Shown piece after piece: positions 1-5,690 of a stretch of 5,690 bases of DNA. The position numbers and the translations under genes are program-made. The first letter of the stretch is position 1; each line of letters opens with the position of its first letter. The notes below the pieces were generated by a model that was not told the DNA's origin, did not search any database, and was given only the letters and a program-made list of their open reading frames with translations. The stretch is from Desulfobacteraceae bacterium (GTDB lineage Bacteria; Desulfobacterota; DSM-4660; Desulfatiglandales; B25-G16), in NCBI GenBank assembly GCA_030615565.1, contig JAUWZC010000152.1, forward strand, positions 1-5,690, in the 5' to 3' direction.

Positions 1-963
1 GCGCTCTCAATAATAACCTTTACCTTGTCTAGAGTGGTTCCCTCAGACCCTGCAGCAAGCTATGTAGGGCCTCGAGCTAGGCCAGAACAGGTAGCCAAGG
101 TACGAGTTAAGCTGGGTTTAGATAAACCTCTCTATATGCAGTATGCCTATTATATAAGGGATCTTCTTCATGGAGATTTAGGCACATCCATTAGGACTCA
201 TCGTCCGGTGATAAAGGAAATAGTCCGTCACCTACCTGCTTCCCTTGAATTGATGTTCACTGCCATCATTATTGCCCTAATTATTGGCATTCCTCTCGGA
301 GCGATATCAGCTCAGAAGGAAGGTACTTTAGTAGATCATGCAAGCAGGCTCTTGGCCGTGACCAATGTATCATTACCATCCTTTTGGTTGGGTTTGCTCT
401 TTCAAATCCTTTTCTTTCGGTGGTTAGGGATTTTACCGTTGGGTGGGCGGATCGGTACTTATATCAGTATTACTGACCCTATTAAACATATTACCGGTTT
501 TTTTGTAATGGACTCCTTGATCACCGGGAACTGGGTTGCGCTCAAGAGTTCCCTTTTGCACTTAATTTTACCTGGGCTTACATTAGCTGCTTATTCAACT
601 GGCCTAATTACAAGAATGACCAGATCAACAATGTTAGAAGTAATCAGGGAAGATTATATTATTGCTGCTAGGGCTGCTGGTCTTTCGGAAAGAAAGATTA
701 TCTTCACATATGCGCTTAAAAACGCTATTGGTCCAACATTAACAGCGACGGGCTTAGCTTTTGCCTTCATGTTAACTGGAACTTTCTTTATCGAAACCAT
801 CTTCTATTGGCCTGGATTGGGAAGTTATACAGTAAGATCGATTCTATTAATTGATTATCCGGTAATCATGGGGGTAACCTTACTAGGGGCGGTCTTCTAT
901 GTTTTAGTTAACTTAGTTGTCGATCTGCTCCTGGTATTCTTTGATCCTCGAATCCGCTTATAA
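1..963 (+). CDS. dppB: Dipeptide/oligopeptide ABC transporter permease, DppB/OppB type (5' partial)
   Basis: Inner-membrane permease subunit that pairs with the DppC-type protein to form the channel of a peptide-type ABC importer. The frame is open from base 1, giving 320 residues plus stop. The TTG at 25 is not the start, because the residues before it (ALSIITFT) already belong to the conserved first membrane helix. About 20 N-terminal residues are probably missing. Visible landmarks, numbered from base 1: the family's post-TM1 motif VVPSDPA at 12-18 (usually PGDPA), hydrophobic helices near 82-102, 120-145, 183-205, 245-268 and 286-314, the cytoplasmic EAA coupling loop around 217-241 (AARAAGLSERK...KNAIGP) that docks on the ATPases, and the C-terminal FFDPRIRL. 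The stop lies 17 bases before dppC. The family call is firm; dipeptide versus oligopeptide or other cargo cannot be read from the sequence. Confidence 0.95.
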   Translation, partial: ALSIITFTLSRVVPSDPAASYVGPRARPEQVAKVRVKLGLDKPLYMQYAYYIRDLLHGDLGTSIRTHRPVIKEIVRHLPASLELMFTAIIIALIIGIPLGAISAQKEGTLVDHASRLLAVTNVSLPSFWLGLLFQILFFRWLGILPLGGRIGTYISITDPIKHITGFFVMDSLITGNWVALKSSLLHLILPGLTLAAYSTGLITRMTRSTMLEVIREDYIIAARAAGLSERKIIFTYALKNAIGPTLTATGLAFAFMLTGTFFIETIFYWPGLGSYTVRSILLIDYPVIMGVTLLGAVFYVLVNLVVDLLLVFFDPRIRL

Positions 964-980
964 CAAAAGGTGATATAATT

Positions 981-1877
981 ATGAAAGCACCAAAGAAAGA
1001 AGCAGATAAGGAAACTGGAGGAAGGGAATACTGGCGTGGACTGCACCTAGTCTTAAGAAATCCCTTGACAGTGTTGGGGTTAGCTATAATTATTACTTTA
1101 ACCCTTATTGCTGTCTTTGCTCCTCAGATTGCACCTTATCCAGATCAAGGGAGAGGAGCTTCAAATTTAAAGGATAGATTGGCTCCTCCAAGTTTTGATC
1201 ATTTTCTCGGAACCGATGATTTAGGGAGAGATATTTTAAGTAGGATAATCTATGGGGCCAGAGTATCCTTGAAGTCTGCGATAATAGTGGTCGTGATAGT
1301 CATAGCAATCGGCACACCCTTAGGACTAATAGCCGGTTACTTTGGAGGCAGGATCGATGAAGTAATAATGAGGATGACTGATGCGATTTTAGCCTTTCCT
1401 GCACTTTTATTGGCCATTGCCATAGTAGCTGCATTGGGACCAAACCTCACAAATGCACTGATTGCTATTTCTATACCATGGTGGCCATGGTATACAAGAC
1501 TCACTCGTGGTCAAGCAATTTCCCTCCGAGAAAGGCAGTTTGTTGAGGCTGCTAAGGCAATTGGTGTATCAGATTTCAGGATAATGTTTCGTCATATTTT
1601 ACCCAATTGTCTATCACCGATTATTGTACAAGCAACCCTCGATATGGGTTATGTCATTTTATCAATAGCTGGCTTGGGTTTCTTAGGATTAGGAACACAA
1701 CCGCCAACGCCAGATTGGGGGGTAATGCTAAGTAACGGACGTGAATTTGTCCTTTATGAATGGTGGTATCCCACCTTTCCTGGATTAGCCATTTTTATTA
1801 CAGTGCTGGGTTTTAATTTTGTAGGAGATGGGTTAAGAGAAGCTTCAGATCCAAGGATGAGAGGGAAATTTCGATGA
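981..1877 (+). CDS. dppC: Dipeptide/oligopeptide ABC transporter permease, DppC/OppC type
   Basis: Second inner-membrane permease of the importer, 298 residues, a normal length for the family. The ATG is preceded by AAAGGTGAT (966-974), a good Shine-Dalgarno at six bases' spacing. Seen in order: a polar charged N-terminus, TM1 at about 29-48, the DppC hallmark GTDDLGRDILSR at 77-88, hydrophobic helices near 98-121, 135-152 and 157-172, the EAA loop at 189-209 (EAAKAIGVSDFR...HILPN), the conserved GLGFLGLGTQPPTPDWG at 231-247, a last helix near 265-281, and the family C-terminus GDGLREASDPRMR. The gene follows dppB by 17 bases and precedes the hydrolase by 25, so co-transcription is likely. 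Substrate specificity is set largely by the binding protein, which is not in this window. Confidence 0.96.
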   Translation: MKAPKKEADKETGGREYWRGLHLVLRNPLTVLGLAIIITLTLIAVFAPQIAPYPDQGRGASNLKDRLAPPSFDHFLGTDDLGRDILSRIIYGARVSLKSAIIVVVIVIAIGTPLGLIAGYFGGRIDEVIMRMTDAILAFPALLLAIAIVAALGPNLTNALIAISIPWWPWYTRLTRGQAISLRERQFVEAAKAIGVSDFRIMFRHILPNCLSPIIVQATLDMGYVILSIAGLGFLGLGTQPPTPDWGVMLSNGREFVLYEWWYPTFPGLAIFITVLGFNFVGDGLREASDPRMRGKFR

Positions 1878-1884
1878 TCTTAAT

Positions 1885-1894
1885 AAAAGGAGGG
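1885..1894 (+). promoter_or_regulatory. Strong Shine-Dalgarno that fixes the TTG start of the hydrolase gene
   Basis: AAAAGGAGGG lies nine bases upstream of TTG at 1903, taking GGAGG as the core. This supports TTG as the start. The ATG at 1895 directly abuts the SD and opens only ATG AGA AAT TGA, so it cannot start the gene. The protein read from TTG begins MRIKICAAQMQ, where nitrilase-family N-termini normally begin. Confidence 0.8.
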
Positions 1895-1902
1895 ATGAGA
1901 AA

Positions 1903-2745
1903 TTGAGGATAAAGATCTGTGCCGCGCAAATGCAAGTAAAATTCTTAGATGTGGAAGGGAATTTGAGGAAAGCAAAATCCCTAGTCAGTGAGGCGAGTAA
2001 TGAGGGCTGTGATATTATATGCTTTCCTGAGGTTTTCTTGACCGGCCTGTTGGGAGAGAAGACTCCTAAATATGCACAAGAGATCCCTGGTGAGCACACC
2101 GAAGAGTTCTGCAAATTAGCAGATGAAAACAGTATTTATATCATAATGGGAACTATAACGGAAAAGGAGGGCAATAGCCATTATAATACAAGTGTTTTAA
2201 TCGATGACTCAGGCAAGATTCTTGGGAAATACAGGAAGATCAAGTTATGGAATGGTGAGAAAGCTTACAAAAAAGCCGGACATAAGGTATCGGTAATCGA
2301 AACCAGATTTGGCCGGATCGGGTTGACTATCTGCTGGGACTTAGCATTTCCAGAGATTACCAAGGAAATTGCGCTAAGAGGGGCTAAGATTATCTTTTGC
2401 CCCTCTCTGTGGAGCCACGAAGATAAATACGACCTTGTTAAGTCAGAAAAATTAAGGAAAAAGATTCCTGGTATAGATACAGAATTAAACTTTGTCGATT
2501 CATGTGTTCCGGCAAGAGCAATTGAGAACGAAATTGCCTTTGTCTATGTGAGTAGTTGCGGCAAGATTAAAACTGATAAGTTTATTCGCAACCTGATAGG
2601 TCATTCTCAAATAGCTATTCCTTTTTACGGCACAGTTGCATCACTTGAGAATGAAGAAGGACTACTAATTAAAGAGATAGACCTAAGTCTGTTAGATTTG
2701 GCGGAGAGTGTTTATGAAATAAGGAAGAGTTCTACGAGTGAATGA
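1903..2745 (+). CDS. Carbon-nitrogen hydrolase (nitrilase superfamily amidase)
   Basis: Cytosolic thiol hydrolase predicted to cleave a non-peptide C-N bond (amide, N-carbamoyl or nitrile); 280 residues, typical for the superfamily. The Glu-Lys-Cys triad is visible: E43 in CFPEVFLTG, K112 in GKYRKIKLW and C144 in GLTICWDLAFPE. The structural second glutamate is likely E119 (NGEK). The usual KxHL histidine after the catalytic lysine is K114 here. A second conserved block, PARAIENEIAFVYVSSCG, spans 203-220. The stretch between CPSLW (166-170) and ARAIENE (204-210) is long and charged, which may shape substrate choice. No signal peptide is seen. The gene sits between permease and ATPase genes of a peptide-type importer, an unusual place that suggests action on the imported compound. 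Candidate activities such as omega-amidase, beta-ureidopropionase, N-carbamoylputrescine amidase or N-carbamoyl amino-acid hydrolase cannot be told apart by eye. Confidence 0.93.
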   Translation: MRIKICAAQMQVKFLDVEGNLRKAKSLVSEASNEGCDIICFPEVFLTGLLGEKTPKYAQEIPGEHTEEFCKLADENSIYIIMGTITEKEGNSHYNTSVLIDDSGKILGKYRKIKLWNGEKAYKKAGHKVSVIETRFGRIGLTICWDLAFPEITKEIALRGAKIIFCPSLWSHEDKYDLVKSEKLRKKIPGIDTELNFVDSCVPARAIENEIAFVYVSSCGKIKTDKFIRNLIGHSQIAIPFYGTVASLENEEGLLIKEIDLSLLDLAESVYEIRKSSTSE

Positions 2746-2805
2746 GTAAGCTATTTGTTGCAACATCTTAGATTTCAAAGGTAGAGAAGCGTAAAATTGA
2801 AAGAG

Positions 2806-3765
2806 ATGTTATTAGAGATAAAGGAGCTAGAAACTCATTTTTTTACCTATGAGGGGGTGGTTAAAGCTTTAAATAAACTTGATCTTACTATCTACAAAGG
2901 AGAGACTCTGGGGCTCGTGGGAGAAACGGGATGCGGAAAATCAGTAACGGCACTCTCTATTTTAAGATTAGTTCCTGCTCCGCCCGGAAAGATTGTGGGT
3001 GGAAAAGTCTTCTTTGAGGGAGAAAATCTCTTAGAGAAGGAAGAGAAGGAAATGAGGAAGATAAGAGGTAGTAAGATTTCCATGATCTTTCAAAACCCTA
3101 CGTCTTCCTTAAATCCGGTATTTACAGTGGGAAATCAGGTTACGACAGTGACTAGAACCCATCAAAAGGGTAGTAAGAGAGAGGCTCAAAAAAAGGCAAC
3201 TGAAATGTTTGAGCTGGTAAGATTACCTGATCCAGAGAGAACTTTGTGGAAATATCCTCATGAACTCAGCGGGGGGATGCAACAGAGGATTATGATTGCC
3301 ATGGCTCTTTCTTGCGAACCAAGTTTATTAATAGCCGATGAACCTACCACCGCTTTGGATGTGACTATTCAGGCTCAAGTATTAAACTTAATAAAGAGAC
3401 TCAAAGAAGAAACCAAAACCTCTATTTTATTGATTACTCATAATCTGGGCATTGTGGCCAAGATGTGTGATAGAGTGGTGGTAATGTATGCAGGAGAGGT
3501 CGTAGAAGAGGCCAGTCTAAATAAGATATTTGAAGCTCCTAAGCATCCTTATACTATGGGACTACTGGGAGCTATTCCTAAACTAAATCAAAAAGAAAAG
3601 CTCGAGGTTATTAAAGGAAGTGTATGTAGTTTAATAGATCCACCCCAGGGATGTCGGTTTTACCCCCGGTGTTCTTCCTTTACAGAGATATGCCAAAAAG
3701 AGAAACCAGCCCGGGTTAAAATAGAAGAAGATCACTTTGTCTCTTGCCATTTGTACAATTTTTGA
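2806..3765 (+). CDS. dppD: Peptide-type ABC transporter ATP-binding protein, DppD/OppD type
   Basis: Cytosolic ATPase of the importer, 319 residues from ATG 2806. TTG at 2797 would add three residues. Neither start has a strong SD (only GAG/GAAG bases around 2784-2789), and ATG is preferred because MLLEIKELET matches usual DppD N-termini. Numbered from that ATG: Walker A GETGCGKS at 39-46, Q-loop Q96, ABC signature LSGGM at 154-158, Walker B LLIADE at 174-179, D-loop ALD at 183-185 and switch histidine H212, so all catalytic motifs are intact. The C-terminal oligopeptide-transporter extension has four cysteines at 283, 289, 296 and 314, in a C-x5-C-x6-C-x17-C pattern. Such cysteines are known to hold a [4Fe-4S] cluster in some family members; here that is inference. 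It is separated from the hydrolase by 60 bases and from dppF by 96 bases. Confidence 0.94.
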   Translation: MLLEIKELETHFFTYEGVVKALNKLDLTIYKGETLGLVGETGCGKSVTALSILRLVPAPPGKIVGGKVFFEGENLLEKEEKEMRKIRGSKISMIFQNPTSSLNPVFTVGNQVTTVTRTHQKGSKREAQKKATEMFELVRLPDPERTLWKYPHELSGGMQQRIMIAMALSCEPSLLIADEPTTALDVTIQAQVLNLIKRLKEETKTSILLITHNLGIVAKMCDRVVVMYAGEVVEEASLNKIFEAPKHPYTMGLLGAIPKLNQKEKLEVIKGSVCSLIDPPQGCRFYPRCSSFTEICQKEKPARVKIEEDHFVSCHLYNF

Positions 3766-3861
3766 GCATTCAGAGAGTCGAGAAAGCTTTAGAGAGAAGT
3801 AATTCATTTAAATAGTTTGATGAAGTAGCCTTTTCTTACCAGTTTCTGGAGAAGAACCTTA

Positions 3862-4839
3862 ATGTCTGTGGTACTAAAACTCACAAATGTACGTAAATAT
3901 TTTCCTACAACCAAGAGTTTCTCTCAGCGGAAGAAGGAGTACGTTAAAGCTGTAGAAGATGTTTCTTTCATTATCCGGGAAGGAGAGACAGTAGGCTTAG
4001 TGGGAGAATCAGGCTGCGGGAAAACCACGGTGGGAAGAATCATATTAAGGCTTATTGCCCCCACAGCGGGCCAGGTATCTTTTAGAGACCAAGACCTTTT
4101 TGCCTTGAGAAAGGAAGAGTTAAGGAAAACAAGAAAGAAGATGGGTGTAGTATTCCAAGACCCTTACTCTTCTCTAAATCCTCGAATGAGTATCCAGGAG
4201 ATTGTGGCAGAGCCCTTAAAAATCCATACCAATTTGAAAGGTTTGGAACTTCAAGAAAGAGTGGTAGAGTTGTTAAAACAGGTTGGACTAAAAGAAGATT
4301 GTCTTCGCAGATACCCTCATGAATTCAGTGGAGGACAGAGACAAAGAATAGCTATAGCTAGAGCCTTGGTTTTAAACCCGGCATTTCTAGTTCTTGATGA
4401 ACCAACCTCGGCTTTAGATGTCTCTGTGCAAGCGCAGGTTCTTAATTTAATTATCGAACTGCAAAAAGAACTGAATCTAACCTATTTGTTTATTTCCCAT
4501 GACCTGATTGTAGTGGAATATATTGCCGATAGAATTATGGTAATGTATTTAGGTCGTATAGTAGAGATAGGCTCAACAGATAAAATATTTAATCACCCTA
4601 TACATCCCTATACTAAGGCTTTAATCTCTGTCATCCCCATCCCAGATATCTGTCAACAGCGGAAAGAAATCTTCTTGGAGGGGGATGTTCCTAGTCCTGT
4701 AAATGTTCCCTCTGGTTGTAGTTTTCATACCCGATGCCCGGAGGCAAAGGAGGAAGTGTGCAAGAGAGAGATTCCTATCTTAAAAGACCTAGGCCAGGAA
4801 CATTATGTAGCGTGTCATCTGGCTAAGGTAGAATCCTAA
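3862..4839 (+). CDS. dppF: Peptide-type ABC transporter ATP-binding protein, DppF/OppF type
   Basis: Second cytosolic ATPase, expected to form a heterodimer with the DppD-type protein under the two permeases; 325 residues, normal length. The ATG is preceded by GGAGAAG (3848-3854), a moderate Shine-Dalgarno. Motifs: Walker A GESGCGKT at 48-55, Q-loop Q99 in VVFQDPYSSLNPRM (a DppF/OppF hallmark), signature FSGGQ at 155-159, Walker B FLVLDE at 175-180, D-loop SALD at 183-186 and switch histidine H213. The N-terminal insert between the first strand and Walker A (about 13-28, KYFPTTKSFSQRKKEY) is typical of DppF rather than DppD. Cysteines 286, 292, 300 and 318 in the C-terminal extension give C-x5-C-x7-C-x17-C, nearly the DppD pattern. 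The stop is followed after only five bases by the livF remnant. Confidence 0.95.
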   Translation: MSVVLKLTNVRKYFPTTKSFSQRKKEYVKAVEDVSFIIREGETVGLVGESGCGKTTVGRIILRLIAPTAGQVSFRDQDLFALRKEELRKTRKKMGVVFQDPYSSLNPRMSIQEIVAEPLKIHTNLKGLELQERVVELLKQVGLKEDCLRRYPHEFSGGQRQRIAIARALVLNPAFLVLDEPTSALDVSVQAQVLNLIIELQKELNLTYLFISHDLIVVEYIADRIMVMYLGRIVEIGSTDKIFNHPIHPYTKALISVIPIPDICQQRKEIFLEGDVPSPVNVPSGCSFHTRCPEAKEEVCKREIPILKDLGQEHYVACHLAKVES

Positions 4840-4844
4840 AGTAA

Positions 4845-5039
4845 CAGGAAGTTTTTGAGACAATCCGAGAGATTAATAGCCAGGGGACTACTATTTTCTT
4901 GGTTGAACAGAACGTTAGACAATCTTTAAACGTTTGCAATAGAGGATATGTTTTGGAAAATGGAAGAATTGTCGTGGAGGGAAAGGGGAAAGAACTCTTA
5001 GGCGATGAGCGGATAAAGAAAGCTTATTTAGGGTTATAG
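4845..5039 (+). pseudogene. LivF 3' remnant (branched-chain amino-acid ABC ATPase, C-terminal 64 codons)
   Basis: The frame from 4845 reads QEVFETIREINSQGTT, then FLVEQNVRQSL, GYVLENGRIVVEGKGKELL and ends KKAYLGL before TAG at 5037-5039. This matches the C-terminal end of LivF-type ATPases, which characteristically carry EVFE-I-EIN-QGTT, LVEQN, GYVLE-GRIV-EG and end near AYLG. An intact LivF is about 235 residues. Walker A, Q-loop, signature and Walker B are absent, and the frame is closed upstream by TAA at 4842-4844. There is no ATG; an in-frame TTG at 4899 has only a distant AGGGGA and would give a 46-residue piece without catalytic motifs. The remaining frame is undamaged and still LivF-like, so the truncation may be recent, or the join may be an assembly chimera. 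It lies directly between dppF and the aminotransferase and is too diverged from DppD and DppF to be their duplicate. Confidence 0.87.
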
Positions 5040-5082
5040 GATATGTTGAACTTCTGCTGAAGAAGAAAAGCAAAATTTCTAC

Positions 5083-5091
5083 AAAGGAGGG
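5083..5091 (+). promoter_or_regulatory. Shine-Dalgarno that sets the aminotransferase start
   Basis: AAAGGAGGG precedes ATG 5098, with seven bases between GGAGG and the start codon. It is among the strongest ribosome binding sites in the window, alongside the hydrolase site. It supports ATG 5098 as the start and independent, efficient translation of the aminotransferase. Confidence 0.8.
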
Positions 5092-5097
5092 AGATAA

Positions 5098-5690
5098 ATG
5101 GGTAATTTAAAAAAAACCAATCAGAACTTACTTGAAGAAAGAAATAAACATATCCCCCGGGGTGCATTCTATCTTACTCCCCTGTTTGTATCTAAAACAA
5201 AGGGAGCATTGATTAAAGATGTGGAGGGAAAAGAATATATTGATTTTGGAGGAGGTATCGGCGTTGTAAATGTGGGACATTGTGCTGATGAAGTTGTAGC
5301 AGCTATAAAAGATCAAGCTGAAAAGTACATCCATACCTGTTTTATGGTTGTAATGTATGAGCCTTACGTTGCTTTAGCCAAGAGATTAAACGAGATTAGC
5401 CCGGGGAATTTTGAAAAGAAGTCTTTATTTTTTAATAGTGGAGCCGAAGGTATAGAGAATGCAATCAAAATAGCAAGATCATATACAAAAAGAGATGCTA
5501 TAATTTGTTTTGAAGACGCTTTTCACGGTAGAACATTATTTACTTTAAGCCTGACCAGTAAGGTAAAGCCCTACAAATTTGGTTTTGGTCCCTTCTTTGC
5601 CGAAATTTATCGGATTCCTTATGCCTACTGTTACCGATGTTCCTTCGGGATGACTTATCCTTCCTGTGAAATTCGCTGCGCTGATTACCT
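5098..5690 (+). CDS. gabT: Class III PLP aminotransferase, 4-aminobutyrate aminotransferase-like (3' partial)
   Basis: Fold-type I PLP enzyme predicted to move an amino group from an omega-amino acid (4-aminobutyrate, beta-alanine, ornithine-like) or related amine to a 2-oxo acid in the cytosol. The frame gives 197 codons with no stop, so roughly the N-terminal 40-45% of a usual 430-450 residue enzyme is present. Visible features: N-terminal HIPRGAFYLTPLFVSKTKG (18-36), DVEGKEYIDFGGGIGVVNVGH (41-61), the PLP phosphate-binding segment NSGAEGIENAIKIAR (113-127), and FHGRT (142-146), whose aromatic residue stacks on the cofactor. Residues 178-194 form a cysteine-rich insert (C178, C181, C190, C194) near the right edge. 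The PLP lysine and most substrate-specific residues lie beyond the window, so exact specificity is open; the gabT symbol is by family. It starts 58 bases after the livF remnant and could be co-transcribed with the dpp genes. Confidence 0.9.
   Translation, partial: MGNLKKTNQNLLEERNKHIPRGAFYLTPLFVSKTKGALIKDVEGKEYIDFGGGIGVVNVGHCADEVVAAIKDQAEKYIHTCFMVVMYEPYVALAKRLNEISPGNFEKKSLFFNSGAEGIENAIKIARSYTKRDAIICFEDAFHGRTLFTLSLTSKVKPYKFGFGPFFAEIYRIPYAYCYRCSFGMTYPSCEIRCADY

Noticed and set aside
25..963. TTG at 25 as the start of the first permease
   Set aside because: The frame is open to base 1 and the upstream residues ALSIITFT fit the conserved first helix, so the gene is cut by the window edge.
1845..2114. 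89-codon minus-strand ORF
   Set aside because: Lies opposite the end of dppC and the start of the hydrolase, both well supported; its protein shows no recognisable domain.
2756..2765. Perfect 10-base palindrome TGTTGCAACA between the hydrolase and dppD
   Set aside because: Too short for a terminator or a confident operator; no T-run and no second copy seen nearby.
2742..2771. Nine-codon ORF starting ATGA over the hydrolase stop
   Set aside because: MSKLFVATS is too short to judge, has no good SD and no known match; likely chance.
2892..3083. 63-codon minus-strand ORF
   Set aside because: Antisense to the Walker A region of dppD; proline/serine-rich shadow translation.
4845..5039. LivF remnant as a functional small protein
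   Set aside because: No ATG, no close SD and none of the nucleotide-binding motifs; a truncated gene explains it better.
5049..5064. Small CTTC-TGCT-GAAG hairpin before the aminotransferase
   Set aside because: Four-base stem and no following T-run, so not a credible intrinsic terminator.
5128..5334. 68-codon minus-strand ORF
   Set aside because: Antisense to the aminotransferase N-terminus, whose sense frame has family motifs and a strong SD.

Overview
The window is a one-directional (+ strand) catabolic and transport gene cluster from an AT-rich bacterium. In order it holds: a 5'-truncated dipeptide/oligopeptide ABC permease (DppB/OppB type), a second permease (DppC/OppC type), a nitrilase-superfamily carbon-nitrogen hydrolase, two peptide-type ABC ATPases (DppD and DppF types), a decayed 3' end of a branched-chain amino-acid ABC ATPase (LivF type), and the first 197 codons of a class III PLP aminotransferase of the 4-aminobutyrate aminotransferase (GabT) group, which runs off the right edge.

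Organism: Shine-Dalgarno sites of the AAAGGAGG type, AT-rich third positions, a TTG start and short intergenic gaps point to a bacterium. An anaerobic Firmicute-like or candidate-phylum sediment lineage would fit, but this is a weak inference and no taxonomic marker is present.

Layout: 1-963 dppB (start lost off the left edge); 981-1877 dppC; 1903-2745 C-N hydrolase (TTG start set by a strong SD); 2806-3765 dppD (or from TTG 2797); 3766-3861 a 96-base gap with no recognised gene; 3862-4839 dppF; 4845-5039 livF remnant; 5098-5690 aminotransferase, incomplete. No convincing terminator or internal promoter was seen. The cluster could therefore be one transcript, with the substrate-binding protein gene (DppA type) presumably outside the window.

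Working together: the two permeases and two ATPases make a complete membrane and motor core of a peptide-type importer. The hydrolase lies between the permease pair and the ATPase pair, so it probably acts in the cytosol on the imported compound, cleaving an amide, carbamoyl or nitrile C-N bond. The aminotransferase could then remove the amino group from the released omega- or alpha-amino acid. This pathway is inferred from gene order. The clearest oddity is the LivF tail between dppF and the aminotransferase. It suggests that a liv-type importer once preceded the aminotransferase and was lost or replaced by the dpp-hydrolase cassette.
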